NCBI GenBank assembly: GCA_963808815.1
Contig: CAWEGI010000016.1
Coordinates: forward strand, 1-64,000
Direction of reading: 5' to 3'
Length of the DNA: 64,000 nt
From: DATBLE01 sp963808815
GTDB taxonomy: Bacteria > Actinomycetota > Thermoleophilia > Gaiellales > Gaiellaceae
Part shown: piece after piece, positions 1 through 8,292 of the stretch
How positions within the stretch are numbered: position 1 is the stretch's first letter
How the letters are laid out: every line of letters begins with the position of its first letter
The notes under the pieces: model-generated
The model's input: the letters and a program-made list of their open reading frames with translations, nothing else
Told to the model about the DNA's origin: nothing
Database searches by the model: none
Program-made: the position numbers and the translations under genes

Positions 1-44
1 GTTCTGTTGGCACACTTGGCTATCCCTGTGCAAGGAGGAACGCA

Positions 45-791
45 GTGAGAACGGTCCTGTTGCTCCACGCGGGCATCGCGGACAGCCGCATGTGGCAGCC
101 CCAAGTCGAGGCGCTGGAAGCAGCGGGGTATCGCGTGATCGCGCCGGATCTCCGCGGGTTCGGAGAGCGCCGGCTGGAGCCTGCGCCGTTCTCGAACGTC
201 AGGGACGCCGAAGCAGCCCTCGACGGCCCGGCCGCGGTGGTCGGCGCCTCGCTCGGGGGGCGCGTCGCGCTCGAGCTGGCGGTTCACCGGTCCGATCTCG
301 TCGAGCGTCTCGTCCTGATCGATGCGGCTCTGCCCGGCTGGGAGTGGGCCGACGAAACCCGCGCCGGTTGGGCCGCGGAAGAAGCGGCGTACGAGGCCGG
401 CGACTTCGAAACGGCGGCAGAGGAGAGCGTGCGGCTGTGGATCGACGGGCCGAACCGTTCGCGGGAGGAGGTCGACGCCGGATTCCGTACGGCGGTCACC
501 GGGATGGTTCTTCGCTCGTACGAGATGCAACAGGGCGCCTGGGAGGCCGGCGCTCGCGAGGAGGACGTTCTCGACCCTCCGATCGGCGGCCGGCTGGACG
601 AGATCCGCTGCCCGACCCTGGTGCTCGTCGGTGAGCAGGACGTTGCCGACATGCGGGCGATTGCGGCCCATCTCGCCGAGTCGATCGGCCGCGCCCGGCT
701 CGTCACCGTCGCGGAGGCGGCTCACCTGCCGAGTCTCGAGCGCGCCGACGAGGTCAATTCGCTCCTGCTCGCCTTCCTCGGCGAATCCTGA
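45..791 (+). CDS. alpha/beta hydrolase
   Basis: 248-aa cytosolic alpha/beta-hydrolase fold protein, probably an esterase or C-C/lactone hydrolase; the substrate is not evident. Seen: the LLLHAG oxyanion-hole segment near the N-terminus, the nucleophile elbow GASLGG with Ser69, a late Asp in LVGEQD (about residue 198) and a His in AAHLPSLE (about residue 225), which complete a catalytic triad. Length is normal for the family. The GTG start follows a strong ribosome site (AAGGAGG at 32-38). It converges on the alcohol dehydrogenase that follows, so no operon partner is visible in the window. Confidence 0.88.
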   Translation: MRTVLLLHAGIADSRMWQPQVEALEAAGYRVIAPDLRGFGERRLEPAPFSNVRDAEAALDGPAAVVGASLGGRVALELAVHRSDLVERLVLIDAALPGWEWADETRAGWAAEEAAYEAGDFETAAEESVRLWIDGPNRSREEVDAGFRTAVTGMVLRSYEMQQGAWEAGAREEDVLDPPIGGRLDEIRCPTLVLVGEQDVADMRAIAAHLAESIGRARLVTVAEAAHLPSLERADEVNSLLLAFLGES

Positions 792-821
792 TCTTCTCGA
801 GCTCGTCGCTCGTTTACGTGC

Positions 822-1856
822 TCACGGCTCGATCATCACCTTGATCGCCTCTCGCTGATCCATCGCGCGGTAACCGTCGGGAACCCCGTCGAGCGGGACG
901 ACCCGGTCGAGGACACGGCCCGGCTCGATCCGGCCCTCCATGACGTCCGGGAGGAGCTCCTCGATGTACGCGCGCGCCGGAGCCGGGCCGCCGCTGATCG
1001 TGAGGTTTCCGTAGAAAGTGTTGCCCCCCGCAGGGATGGTCTCGTGCTGCGGAACGCCGACGCGGCCGACGGTCCCTCCGGGACGGACGATGCCGAGCGC
1101 GGTGTGCATCGACTGCTCGTAGCCGACGCACTCGAGCACGGAGTGGACGCCGAGGCCGCCGGTCAGCTCCTTCATCCGCTCGATCGCCTCGTCCGCGCGC
1201 TCGCCGACGACGTCGGTTGCGCCGAAGTCCCTGGCCAGCGCAATCCGGTCGGGATGGCGCCCGAGGATGAAGATCCGCTCGGCGCCGAGACGCCTGGCGG
1301 CGATCACGCCGCACAGGCCGACGGCCCCGTCGCCGACGACGGCCACATCCTTGCCGGGAGCGACCCTCGCGGCGCGGGCGGCGTGGTGCCCGGTTCCCAT
1401 GACGTCCGAGAGCGTGAGCAGCGACGGCATCAGCGCGTCGTCCTCGTCGACCGGGAGGACCACGAGGGTCCCGTCCGCCTGGGGGACACGCACGGCCTCT
1501 CCCTGGCCGCCGTCCTGCTCGGTGCCTCCCCACCAGCCGCCGTGCAGGCACGAGGTCTGAAGACCCTCGCGGCAGAAGACGCAGGTCCCATCCGACCAGG
1601 CGAACGGGGCGACGACGAGGTCGCCCGGCTTGACGGTGCGGACGTCCGATCCGACCGCCTCCACCCGGCCGATGAACTCGTGGCCCATCCGGCGGCCCTG
1701 CTCGGTCGGTTCCATGGACTTGTACGGCCAGAGGTCGCTGCCGCAGATACAGGAGCGGGTGACGACGAGAAGCGCGTCGGTCGGCTCGTGGAGGCTTGCG
1801 TCGGGGACGTTCTCGACTCGGACATCGCCTGCCCCGTACATGACAGTGGCTCGCAT
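822..1856 (-). CDS. zinc-dependent alcohol dehydrogenase
   Basis: 344-aa medium-chain dehydrogenase/reductase, predicted NAD(P)-dependent oxidation of an alcohol. Seen: catalytic-zinc Cys in CICGSD (about residue 39) and the GHE pair (about 59-60). The structural-zinc lobe reads SDGTC-VFC-REGLQTSC, so the first of the four usual Cys is replaced by Asp. The Rossmann segment is VVGDGAVGLCGV (about 170). The Asp-for-Cys variant is typical of one actinobacterial subgroup, as far as I recall. It is divergent from the cupin at 2008, with 151 bp between the starts that probably hold both promoters. The physiological substrate is unknown. Confidence 0.9.
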   Translation of the reverse strand: MRATVMYGAGDVRVENVPDASLHEPTDALLVVTRSCICGSDLWPYKSMEPTEQGRRMGHEFIGRVEAVGSDVRTVKPGDLVVAPFAWSDGTCVFCREGLQTSCLHGGWWGGTEQDGGQGEAVRVPQADGTLVVLPVDEDDALMPSLLTLSDVMGTGHHAARAARVAPGKDVAVVGDGAVGLCGVIAARRLGAERIFILGRHPDRIALARDFGATDVVGERADEAIERMKELTGGLGVHSVLECVGYEQSMHTALGIVRPGGTVGRVGVPQHETIPAGGNTFYGNLTISGGPAPARAYIEELLPDVMEGRIEPGRVLDRVVPLDGVPDGYRAMDQREAIKVMIEP

Positions 1857-2007
1857 TGGAGAACCTTTCGTTCAGAGAGACTGCCGTCACTGAAGCACAC
1901 GGGTGCGTGGCGGGGGAGTCCCTCTGGAGCCGGGTACAGGCGGTGCCGCCGGATCGATCCGACGGCGCGTACGGTGTAACGGGCAAAGCTCGAGCAGGAG
2001 GCGGACC

Positions 2008-2421
2008 ATGCAGATCACGCGGAGCAGCATCGAGACGACGCCGGGGCCGAGTGACTGGTTCACGGGGGCGGTCTACATCGACGCGGTCGCGGCGCCGTCG
2101 GGAGACTCGCGCCTGAGCGCGAGCTGGGTGCACTTCACGCCCGGCGCACGCACGGCCTGGCACATGCACCCGAACGGCCAGACGATCTTCGTGCTGGAGG
2201 GCATGGGTGTCGCACAGCGGCGCGGCGGGCCGGTGGAGGTGATCCGGCCGGGTGACCGCGTGTTCTTCGAGCCCGGCGAGGAGCACTGGCACGGCGCCAC
2301 GGCCACTCGGTTCATGGCGCACCTGGCGATGCTCCAGGTCGACGAGGAGGGGAACAGCGCCACGTGGCTCGATCACGTGACCGACGACGACTACGCTGCG
2401 GCCCCAGCCGTCGGCGACTGA
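2008..2421 (+). CDS. cupin-domain protein (quercetinase/CMD-associated type)
   Basis: 137-aa single cupin. Seen: the HMHPNGQTIFVLEG metal-binding motif 1 (two His plus Gln/Glu) and EEHWHGA motif 2. The protein should be a small beta-barrel binding a divalent metal. Related cupins often accompany carboxymuconolactone-decarboxylase or alcohol dehydrogenase genes, which suits the divergent dehydrogenase. The ATG at 2008 is chosen over an in-frame upstream start because GGAGG lies at the right distance (1997-2001) and homology-like sequence begins here. The exact reaction cannot be told. Confidence 0.85.
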   Translation: MQITRSSIETTPGPSDWFTGAVYIDAVAAPSGDSRLSASWVHFTPGARTAWHMHPNGQTIFVLEGMGVAQRRGGPVEVIRPGDRVFFEPGEEHWHGATATRFMAHLAMLQVDEEGNSATWLDHVTDDDYAAAPAVGD

Positions 2422-2430
2422 GGAGACGCG

Positions 2431-2556
2431 ATGCCGATCAACGTCAACGTCGACAACTTCGCCCGCGTCGAGACCGATCGCATGTTCGCTTCGATCCAGA
2501 CGGATGCGGGCGGTGTGGACGGCTCGTGGGCGTTCCCGGCGATCGGGCCCGTCTGA
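2431..2556 (+). pseudogene. N-terminal stub of a DUF1254/DUF1214-type protein
   Basis: 41-codon reading frame starting nine bases after the cupin stop. Its first 30 residues (INVNVDNFARVETDRMFA, then a Gly-Gly-Val turn) look like the N-terminus of DUF1254/DUF1214 family proteins, which are normally several hundred residues long. The frame then runs into unrelated sequence and stops at once. The next gene begins ten bases later, so the rest of the family domain is missing, not merely frameshifted. I infer a deletion remnant. The family assignment rests on recall of the typical N-terminal pattern and is moderately sure. Confidence 0.5.
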
Positions 2557-2565
2557 TCAGCCGGT

Positions 2566-3597
2566 GTGGCCGAGCGCGTCCTCACACTGCGCGAGCTGAA
2601 CCGCGCGACGCTGGCGCGGCAGCTCCTGCTCGAGCGGAAGCGGCTCTCACCGGCGGCGGCGATCGAGCGCCTCGTCGGGGTGCAGGCGCAGTGGCCGCCG
2701 GCGCCCTACGTCGGGATCTGGACGCGCACGGTGGGTTTCCGGCGCGAGGCGCTCGAGCGCCTGCTCGCGCGCGGGGCGGTCGTGAAGGCAACGGTGATGC
2801 GGCAGACGCTGCACCTCGTCAGCCGGCGCGACTACGCGCTGCTCCGCGCTGCGCTCAGCGAGTCGAACCACCTCGACCAGTCCGCCGACGCGCAGGCGTT
2901 CGCTTCCTCTGTCCGGGCGCTCGCGGGGACCGGCCCCGTAACGACCACCCAGGCGCTCGCGCACCTCGAGCGAGAGCACGGGCTCACCGGGGAGCGCGCG
3001 CGGTACGCCTGGCACGGCGCGCGCATCCGCGCGCACCTCCTCCACCACCCGGAAACGGCCTTCTGGCGCGGACGTCCCGCGGGCCGATTCGTGGCGGTGG
3101 CCGAACCCGAACCGCACGACCCGGTCGAGGCACGCGCGGAGATCCTCCGCCGCTACCTCGCGGCGTTCGGGCCTGCGTCGCGGAAGGACATCGACACCTG
3201 GAGCATGCTCCGATTGCCGCAGATCCAACCGGCGCTCGACCGCCTCGAGCCGCTGCGCCGCTTCCGAGACGAGCAGGGCCGGGAGCTGCTCGACGTCCCG
3301 CGGGCGCCGTTGCCCGGCCCGGAGACGCCCGCGGCCGTGCGCTTACTGCCGAAATGGGACAACGTGCTGCTATCGCACGCCGACCGGACGCGGGTGATCT
3401 CGGAGCCCTACCGAAAAGCGATCGTCGGCATGAACGGCGACATCGCGCAGACGTTTCTCGTCGACGGCTTCGTCGCGGGTGCCTGGCGCGTGGAGCAGGG
3501 CCGCGTCGTGATCGAGCCGTTCGAGCGGCTCTCACGGTCGGTCAGCCGCGAGCTCGCGGACGAGGCGGGACAGCTGGAGGAGTTCCTCGCGCTTTGA
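2566..3597 (+). CDS. winged-helix DNA glycosylase-like protein (HTH_42 / AlkZ-YcaQ family)
   Basis: 343-aa member of the HTH_42 family, which includes the DNA glycosylases AlkZ and YcaQ/AlkX that unhook interstrand crosslinks. Seen: N-terminal winged-helix segment (about residues 1-110) with VGVQAQWPP, giving Gln40-x-Gln42, the position of the catalytic Q-x-Q motif of AlkZ. The motif MRQTLHLV follows, and the C-terminal wing has LLPKWDNVLLSH. Length matches the family. GTG start. It appears monocistronic after the DUF1254 stub. Whether the substrate is an alkylated base, a crosslink or another lesion cannot be read from sequence. Confidence 0.8.
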   Translation: MAERVLTLRELNRATLARQLLLERKRLSPAAAIERLVGVQAQWPPAPYVGIWTRTVGFRREALERLLARGAVVKATVMRQTLHLVSRRDYALLRAALSESNHLDQSADAQAFASSVRALAGTGPVTTTQALAHLEREHGLTGERARYAWHGARIRAHLLHHPETAFWRGRPAGRFVAVAEPEPHDPVEARAEILRRYLAAFGPASRKDIDTWSMLRLPQIQPALDRLEPLRRFRDEQGRELLDVPRAPLPGPETPAAVRLLPKWDNVLLSHADRTRVISEPYRKAIVGMNGDIAQTFLVDGFVAGAWRVEQGRVVIEPFERLSRSVSRELADEAGQLEEFLAL

Positions 3598-3764
3598 CCG
3601 GCAGGTCATCGAGCGGCGCCGGCCGACGGGCGTCCTCGGCAGCGGCTACTCTGAGGGTGGCCGACGCGGTTTCCTCGGGTGCTGGTCTTCTCGCTTGCTC
3701 GCCGGACGGCGGAGCGCGTGAGGTCCCTCGTCCGGCACACCCACCTCCGAGAAGGGAAAACGCC

Positions 3765-4145
3765 ATGCGTGCCGCCAGCAAGCGCCCGGAAACCGGAAGC
3801 CCCGCCGAGCGCGATGGTACCCCCTGTTGGGCCGACGTCGAGCAGCTGCTCGATCGGCTCGTGGAGACGGGTGAACGGCTGCCGAGCGCCCACGGCGAGG
3901 GCGCCACGATTCTCAGCTACGAGCGCGGACACCGCCTGATGCTGGACTCCGGGCTTCGCTCGCGATGGGTCGCGGTGGACGACATCCGTGCGTGCTGGGA
4001 CACGTTCGAGCGCCTCGGGCGCATTCGCCGCGAGGACGTTCTCGAGCCGGGTCGCTGCTCGGCGTTCATGGTCGAGCTGTTCGCGCACGTTCCCGGCGTC
4101 GTCGACCAGGACGGCGCGGAGCGCTGGCTGGCGCTGCCGGCGTGA
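3765..4145 (+). CDS. hypothetical protein, 126 aa
   Basis: Not recognised. The ATG at 3765 has a good ribosome site (GAGAAGGGA around 3749). Sequence is mixed alpha/beta, without signal peptide or membrane segment. It contains a Gly/Glu-rich loop (AHGEGATI), then WVAVDDIRACWDTFERLGRI, which suggests a small helical DNA- or protein-binding fold. The stop overlaps the next start as GTGA, so it is probably translated together with the flippase-like membrane protein. The preceding 167 bp hold no gene that I can support. Confidence 0.6.
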   Translation: MRAASKRPETGSPAERDGTPCWADVEQLLDRLVETGERLPSAHGEGATILSYERGHRLMLDSGLRSRWVAVDDIRACWDTFERLGRIRREDVLEPGRCSAFMVELFAHVPGVVDQDGAERWLALPA

Positions 4146-5146
4146 GCCCGACCACGCAGAGCGCGGATCCGAGCGGCGGTGCGCGCCGTCGCCGTCGTCT
4201 CATCGCGGGAGGGGCGTTCGCGCTTCTGACCATCGCTGCATCCGTCCTCGTCGCCCGACGGCTGACGCATTCCAGTTGGCCGCTCGACCACGCCGAGCCG
4301 TTCCTCGTCGCGGCAGCTGCGCTCGCATACCTCGTCAGCCTCGTCTTTCGAGCCAGGGCCTGGCACAGGCTCTTCCCGGCGGACGAGCGTCCCGACCAGG
4401 GTCGCTGCCTCGCCTCCGTCGGCGCCGGCGCGGCAAGCGGCGTGGTCCTGCCGTTTCGCCTCGACTACGTGGTCAAGGTGGGCATGCTGCAGCGCCTCGG
4501 AGGGATCCGGGTCGGGCTCGGCGCGATCGCGCTCTCGATCGTGTCGCTCGGGATGATCGACGCAATCGCGATGCTGCCGCTGTCGATCTCGGCGACGGCG
4601 ACGAGCAACTCGCTCCTGCGCGGGCCGCTGCTGATCGTCGTCGCATTCGGGGTGGCGTGCTGCACGCTTCTGGTCGTCAGCCGACGGCTCACGCGCGTGC
4701 CGGCATTGAGCCGGAGCCGGCGGCTGCACGCTCTCGGCGAGCATGTCGCTCTGCACACGACCCCCGGCGGGCGAAGGAACGCGCTCGTCGCCTGGTGTTA
4801 CCTCTTCGCATGCTGGTCGGCACGGGCGTTCGGCAGCGCGGCGCTGCTCAGCGCGCTGGGATTTGCGTTCTCTCCGGAGGCCGCTCTCGCGGTCATCTGT
4901 CTCAGTGCTGCGGCTTCGGTCATTCCGATCACCTCCGGCGGGGCGGTCGTCAATGCCGGCGCGGCTGCGGCGATCCTGCTCACGCTCGGAGTCGGCAAGG
5001 ACATCGCCATCAACTTCTCGCTCGCTTCCGGGCTCCTGCTGGTGACGAGCGCCGTCGTCGCGTCGATCTGCGGCGTGCTGTCGTCGCTCGCGATCCGCGT
5101 TGTCGCACGGCGTGCGTCGGCCGTGCCGAGCCTCGGCGTGAGCTGA
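4142..5146 (+). CDS. flippase-like integral membrane protein (LPG_synthase_TM / UPF0104)
   Basis: 334-aa polytopic membrane protein of the lysylphosphatidylglycerol-synthase transmembrane / UPF0104 type, associated with lipid or lipid-linked glycan translocation. Seen: an Arg-rich cytoplasmic N-terminus (GGARRRRRL) and about eight hydrophobic segments spread over the whole length. A family-like stretch reads PFRLDYVVKVGMLQRLGG around residue 100, with polar residues at helix ends. The GTG start overlaps the preceding stop (GTGA). Start chosen for that coupling, although the frame is open further upstream. It is followed five bases later by CarD. The transported lipid is unknown. Confidence 0.8.
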   Translation: MSPTTQSADPSGGARRRRRLIAGGAFALLTIAASVLVARRLTHSSWPLDHAEPFLVAAAALAYLVSLVFRARAWHRLFPADERPDQGRCLASVGAGAASGVVLPFRLDYVVKVGMLQRLGGIRVGLGAIALSIVSLGMIDAIAMLPLSISATATSNSLLRGPLLIVVAFGVACCTLLVVSRRLTRVPALSRSRRLHALGEHVALHTTPGGRRNALVAWCYLFACWSARAFGSAALLSALGFAFSPEAALAVICLSAAASVIPITSGGAVVNAGAAAAILLTLGVGKDIAINFSLASGLLLVTSAVVASICGVLSSLAIRVVARRASAVPSLGVS

Positions 5147-5150
5147 GTCG

Positions 5151-5672
5151 ATGCCCTCGAATGCTACGAAGGCTTCGCTCGACATCGCCGTTGGCGACAC
5201 GGTGGTGTACGCCGCGCATGGAGTCGGTCGGGTCGTGGCGCGCGAGCAGAAGCGGGTGGACGGCACGAAACGCGACTGTGTCGTCGTCGAGCTCGACGGC
5301 GAGCTGCGCGTCACGCTTCCGCTGCTGGAGGCCGCCGAGCGGCTGCGGGCGGTCGCGGACGAACGGGAGCTCGAAGACGTTCGCAGGACACTCGCGTCTG
5401 GGCCGAACGGGCCGGACGCGCCGTGGACGAAACGCATGAAGGAGAGCAAGGCGAAGCTCGCAGCCGGACGGGCGGTCGACCTCGCAGAGCTCGTCCGGGA
5501 CGCCGAAGGCTCCGGGCGGGCCGCACGGCTCTCGCACGGCGAGCGGCAGCTCTATCTCCAGGCGCGCCGGCTCCTCGTGCGCGAACTGTGCTCGGCGCGG
5601 GGGCTCGACGAGGACGAGGCGGAAGCCTGGATCGAAGCGCAGCTCGTGCCTTCCGGCGGAAATGGGGACTGA
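5151..5672 (+). CDS. carD: CarD/CdnL/TRCF-family transcriptional regulator
   Basis: 173-aa RNA-polymerase-binding regulator. Seen: the N-terminal CarD_TRCF Tudor-like module (about residues 10-70) with VGDTVVYAAHGVGRVVA, which in known members binds the beta subunit. The C-terminal helical bundle (about 80-165) contains WTKRMKESKAKL and a run ending LDEDEAEAWIEAQL, as in CdnL. CarD stabilises open complexes at rRNA and other promoters in mycobacteria. Four bases separate it from the membrane protein upstream and the next small gene starts directly after its stop, so a three- to four-gene operon is likely. Confidence 0.9.
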   Translation: MPSNATKASLDIAVGDTVVYAAHGVGRVVAREQKRVDGTKRDCVVVELDGELRVTLPLLEAAERLRAVADERELEDVRRTLASGPNGPDAPWTKRMKESKAKLAAGRAVDLAELVRDAEGSGRAARLSHGERQLYLQARRLLVRELCSARGLDEDEAEAWIEAQLVPSGGNGD

Positions 5673-5852
5673 ATGGCCCAGAAGAAGTCACGCCAGACAT
5701 TCGAGAAGCTGAGGCGGGAACAGGCCGTCAAGGAGCGCCGGGCCCGGAAGCAGGAGCGGAAGGAGGCGGCACGACTCGCGAAGGCGTTGGGCCTGGCTCC
5801 TCCTGAGCCCACCCCGGACGGGGAAGGGGCCGATCCTGCCCCGGGCGACTGA
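5673..5852 (+). CDS. small, very highly charged protein, 59 aa
   Basis: Starts (ATG) on the base after the carD stop and should be co-translated. The first 40 residues are almost all Lys/Arg/Glu/Gln (KKSRQTFEKLRREQAVKERR, then a second similar stretch), predicting one long charged helix or coiled coil. The tail is Pro/Asp/Gly-rich and disordered. The composition would suit nucleic-acid or ribosome binding, but no family is recognised. It is shorter than most gene finders' cutoff and is supported mainly by its tight position behind carD and its clean codon pattern. Confidence 0.6.
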   Translation: MAQKKSRQTFEKLRREQAVKERRARKQERKEAARLAKALGLAPPEPTPDGEGADPAPGD

Positions 5853-5885
5853 CCGGCACGCCGGCGGCCAGATGCTCGTCCGCAG

Positions 5886-7062
5886 CTAGGCGTTGCACCG
5901 CGCGCCGAGCTCGCCGGCGGCGGCTCCCCTCAGGGCCGCGCGCACCGGAGCGACACTCTGTTTGGCCGTGCCGTCGGTGTAACGGACGCCGGACTGCCAG
6001 CCGGTGAGGGAGGGCTCGTCGCGGAGATGGAAGAAGAGGACGCCGGCCACGTTGGGCTGGCAGGCGGCGAGCTCGAGCGTGCGGCGGTAGGCGTCGGCCT
6101 GGGCCTGCTCGGAGGTAGTGCGCGCGACCTCGTGATCGCTGTAGACGGGCCGCTTGTCCGCCGGGATCGCTGTCTCGACGCCGATCTCGCCGTAGAGGAT
6201 CGGCAGGTCGCTCCCCTTCTGGGGGGTCCCGTCGAAGGCGTCGGAGAGGAGGCGAACGAGCTTGTCGTAGTCGGCCAGTCCGATCGTCCTGACGCGCGGG
6301 TGGGGGAGGTCGATCGGCACGACGGCCGACTCCGGGTAGGGGTGGTGGACGAACCCGTCCATGACCGGCTTGTCGCGGCCGCTCCGCGCGGTAGGCGGTG
6401 CCGAGCGCCCGGATGAAGGTCGTGGGTGAGGTGGTCGCCCGGTCCGCCCCGGGCCGGTCCGAGCCGCGGGGCGCGGTGGCGCCGGCCCAGACGCGGACGT
6501 CGTCGCGCGCGGCCTTGACCGCGTCGTAGGTGGCGGCCAGGAGCCGTAGGTAGGCCGCCGCCGAGACGTTCTCGCCCTCCGGGCTGAACTGCGGGAGCCA
6601 GAAGCGGTTGAGATTCGGCTCGTTGCCGACGATCACGTCGCGCACGCCGACGCGGGTGACGAGGGCGGTCGCGTATGCGGCGAACTGGGACCGCGCCTCC
6701 TCGGTGAGCGGCGTGGTCGCCGAGCCGGGCTGGTAGACGATCACGAACAGGCGGACGCCGGCGGCGTCCGCAGCCGAGGCGAGCCGGCGGAGCGTCGCCG
6801 TCTCCTCGCCGTCCGGCGCAGTCTCGCCGGGCTCCCAGATGCTGGAGACCGCGAGCGCGTCGAAGCCGGACCGGGTCAGCTCGCCGAGGAACGGCGCGGG
6901 CGCGCCCGAGCGGGCGGCGTCGTCGACGACGCCGACGGCGAGCGTGTGCCGCGATCCGGCCCCGCACCCGGCAAGCAGGACCAGCACTGCGAGGAGAGCG
7001 CAAGTACGAACGGTGCGGTATTGACCGAGAGCCCCAGGCTCAAACGAACGGCTGCGTCGCAA
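5886..7062 (-). CDS. lipoprotein with glycosidase-like TIM-barrel domain (frameshifted)
   Basis: Secreted lipoprotein of about 390 aa. Seen: hydrophobic signal ending VLLAGC-GAG, a lipobox with the lipidated Cys. The domain pattern resembles glycosyl hydrolase superfamily barrels: FDALAVSSIWEPGE, then VIVGNEPNLNRFW (the NEP motif where the acid/base Glu sits), then DGFVHHPYPES and ILYGEIGVET, a candidate nucleophile Glu. A one-base indel near 6385 splits it between NEP and HHPYP. No ATG or GTG fits the N-terminus, so the TTG at 7062 is tentative. Substrate unknown. It is convergent with the carD operon. Confidence 0.7.
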
Positions 7063-7129
7063 GCCGGCGCCCGCGCCTACGCGACCGTGCAGGCGGCCGT
7101 CGAGGACCTGCAGCGGTAAGACTGCGGGC

Positions 7130-7927
7130 GTGGCAGCGCCCGACTCCGCCGAACTCCTCGCTGCGTACGATTCGCAGCTGCGCACGCGCGTGCCCGACAA
7201 GCGGCCTCCGGGCGTCGAGTACGAGTGGGATGGGCCGCTGCTCCGCTTCACCGGCTTCGGTGGCCAGGGCTGGGTGCTCTACCGTGACCTGGGCGGGCTC
7301 GAGGGGGCGGGGCTCGACGACCTGATCGAGCGCCAGGTGCGCGTCTTCGGCGAGCGCGGGGAGCGGTTCGAGTGGAAGCTCCACGGCCACGACCTGCCGC
7401 CCGACCTACCCGAGCGCCTTCGCCGGGCGGGCTTCGAGCCCGAAGACCGGGAAACGATCGTGATCGCCCGCGTGGCCGACATCGCCAGTCCACCGTCGCC
7501 TCCACACGGAGTGACGCTGCGCGAGGTCACCGAGCGCGCCGACCTCGAACGGATCGCCGCCATGGAGCAGGCGGTCTGGGAGGATGACCACGGCTGGCTG
7601 CCTGACGGGCTCGGCAAGGAGCTTGCCGCCGACCCCGACGGGATGTCGATCGTGGTCGCCGAGGGCGACGGCGCCGTCGTCTGCGCCGCCTGGATCCGGT
7701 ACGAGCACGGAACCGACTTCGCCACGCTCTGGGGCGGCGCCACGCTGCCCGACTGGCGCGGTCGAGGGATCTACAGGGCCACCGTTGCGCACCGGGCCAA
7801 CCTCGCCGCCGAGCGCGGCCACCGCCTGCTCGAGGTCGACGCGTCAGACGACAGCCGCCCGATCCTCGAACGCCTCGGCTTCGTGCCTGTGACGACGACG
7901 ACGCCGTTCATCTGGTCGCCCGGGTGA
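7130..7927 (+). CDS. GNAT-family N-acetyltransferase
   Basis: 265-aa protein with a C-terminal GNAT acetyl-CoA fold. Seen: motif A at DWRGRGIYRATVAHR (about residue 209), then LLEVDASDDSRPILERLGF, a typical motif B ending in the Gly-Phe pair. The N-terminal half (about 1-115) resembles a degenerate, non-catalytic GNAT lobe. It should acetylate a small molecule or peptide amine; the acceptor is unknown. Start GTG. It is divergent from the lipoprotein and followed 14 bases later by a cupin gene. Confidence 0.82.
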   Translation: MAAPDSAELLAAYDSQLRTRVPDKRPPGVEYEWDGPLLRFTGFGGQGWVLYRDLGGLEGAGLDDLIERQVRVFGERGERFEWKLHGHDLPPDLPERLRRAGFEPEDRETIVIARVADIASPPSPPHGVTLREVTERADLERIAAMEQAVWEDDHGWLPDGLGKELAADPDGMSIVVAEGDGAVVCAAWIRYEHGTDFATLWGGATLPDWRGRGIYRATVAHRANLAAERGHRLLEVDASDDSRPILERLGFVPVTTTTPFIWSPG

Positions 7928-7941
7928 GAGACTTCGACTGA

Positions 7942-8292
7942 ATGGACCTGGATCTCGTCAACTTCGACGATCCGAGTGAAACACGCTCCTTCGCGAAAGG
8001 GCGGTTCGAGCTCTATCGCATCGGGCCGACAACTCTCGGGCGGGCGACCTACGAGCCCGGCTGGCGCTGGTCGGAGCACGTCGGGGCGGAGCTGGGACAG
8101 CGCTCCTGCCCGGTCGAGCACGTCGGCCTCGTCCTCTCCGGCCAGGCTGCGGTGAAGATGGACGACGGGACGGAGCGGGTGATGAAGGCCGGCGATTTCT
8201 TCTACGTCCCGCCGGGACACGACAGCTGGGTGGTCGGCGACGAGCCGTACGTCTCCCTGCACATCGTCGGCAGCGAGGGCTACGCGACATGA
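7942..8292 (+). CDS. cupin-domain protein
   Basis: 116-aa cupin. Seen: GWRWSEHVG leading into HVGLVLSGQAAVKMDDG, and the second motif GDFFYVPPGHDSWVVGDEP, which supplies the late His. It is probably a metal-binding or sensory beta-barrel. The stop overlaps the start of the class III-like alcohol dehydrogenase (ATGA at 8289-8292), so the two are translationally coupled and may act on the same substrate. The specific function is unknown. Confidence 0.85.
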   Translation: MDLDLVNFDDPSETRSFAKGRFELYRIGPTTLGRATYEPGWRWSEHVGAELGQRSCPVEHVGLVLSGQAAVKMDDGTERVMKAGDFFYVPPGHDSWVVGDEPYVSLHIVGSEGYAT

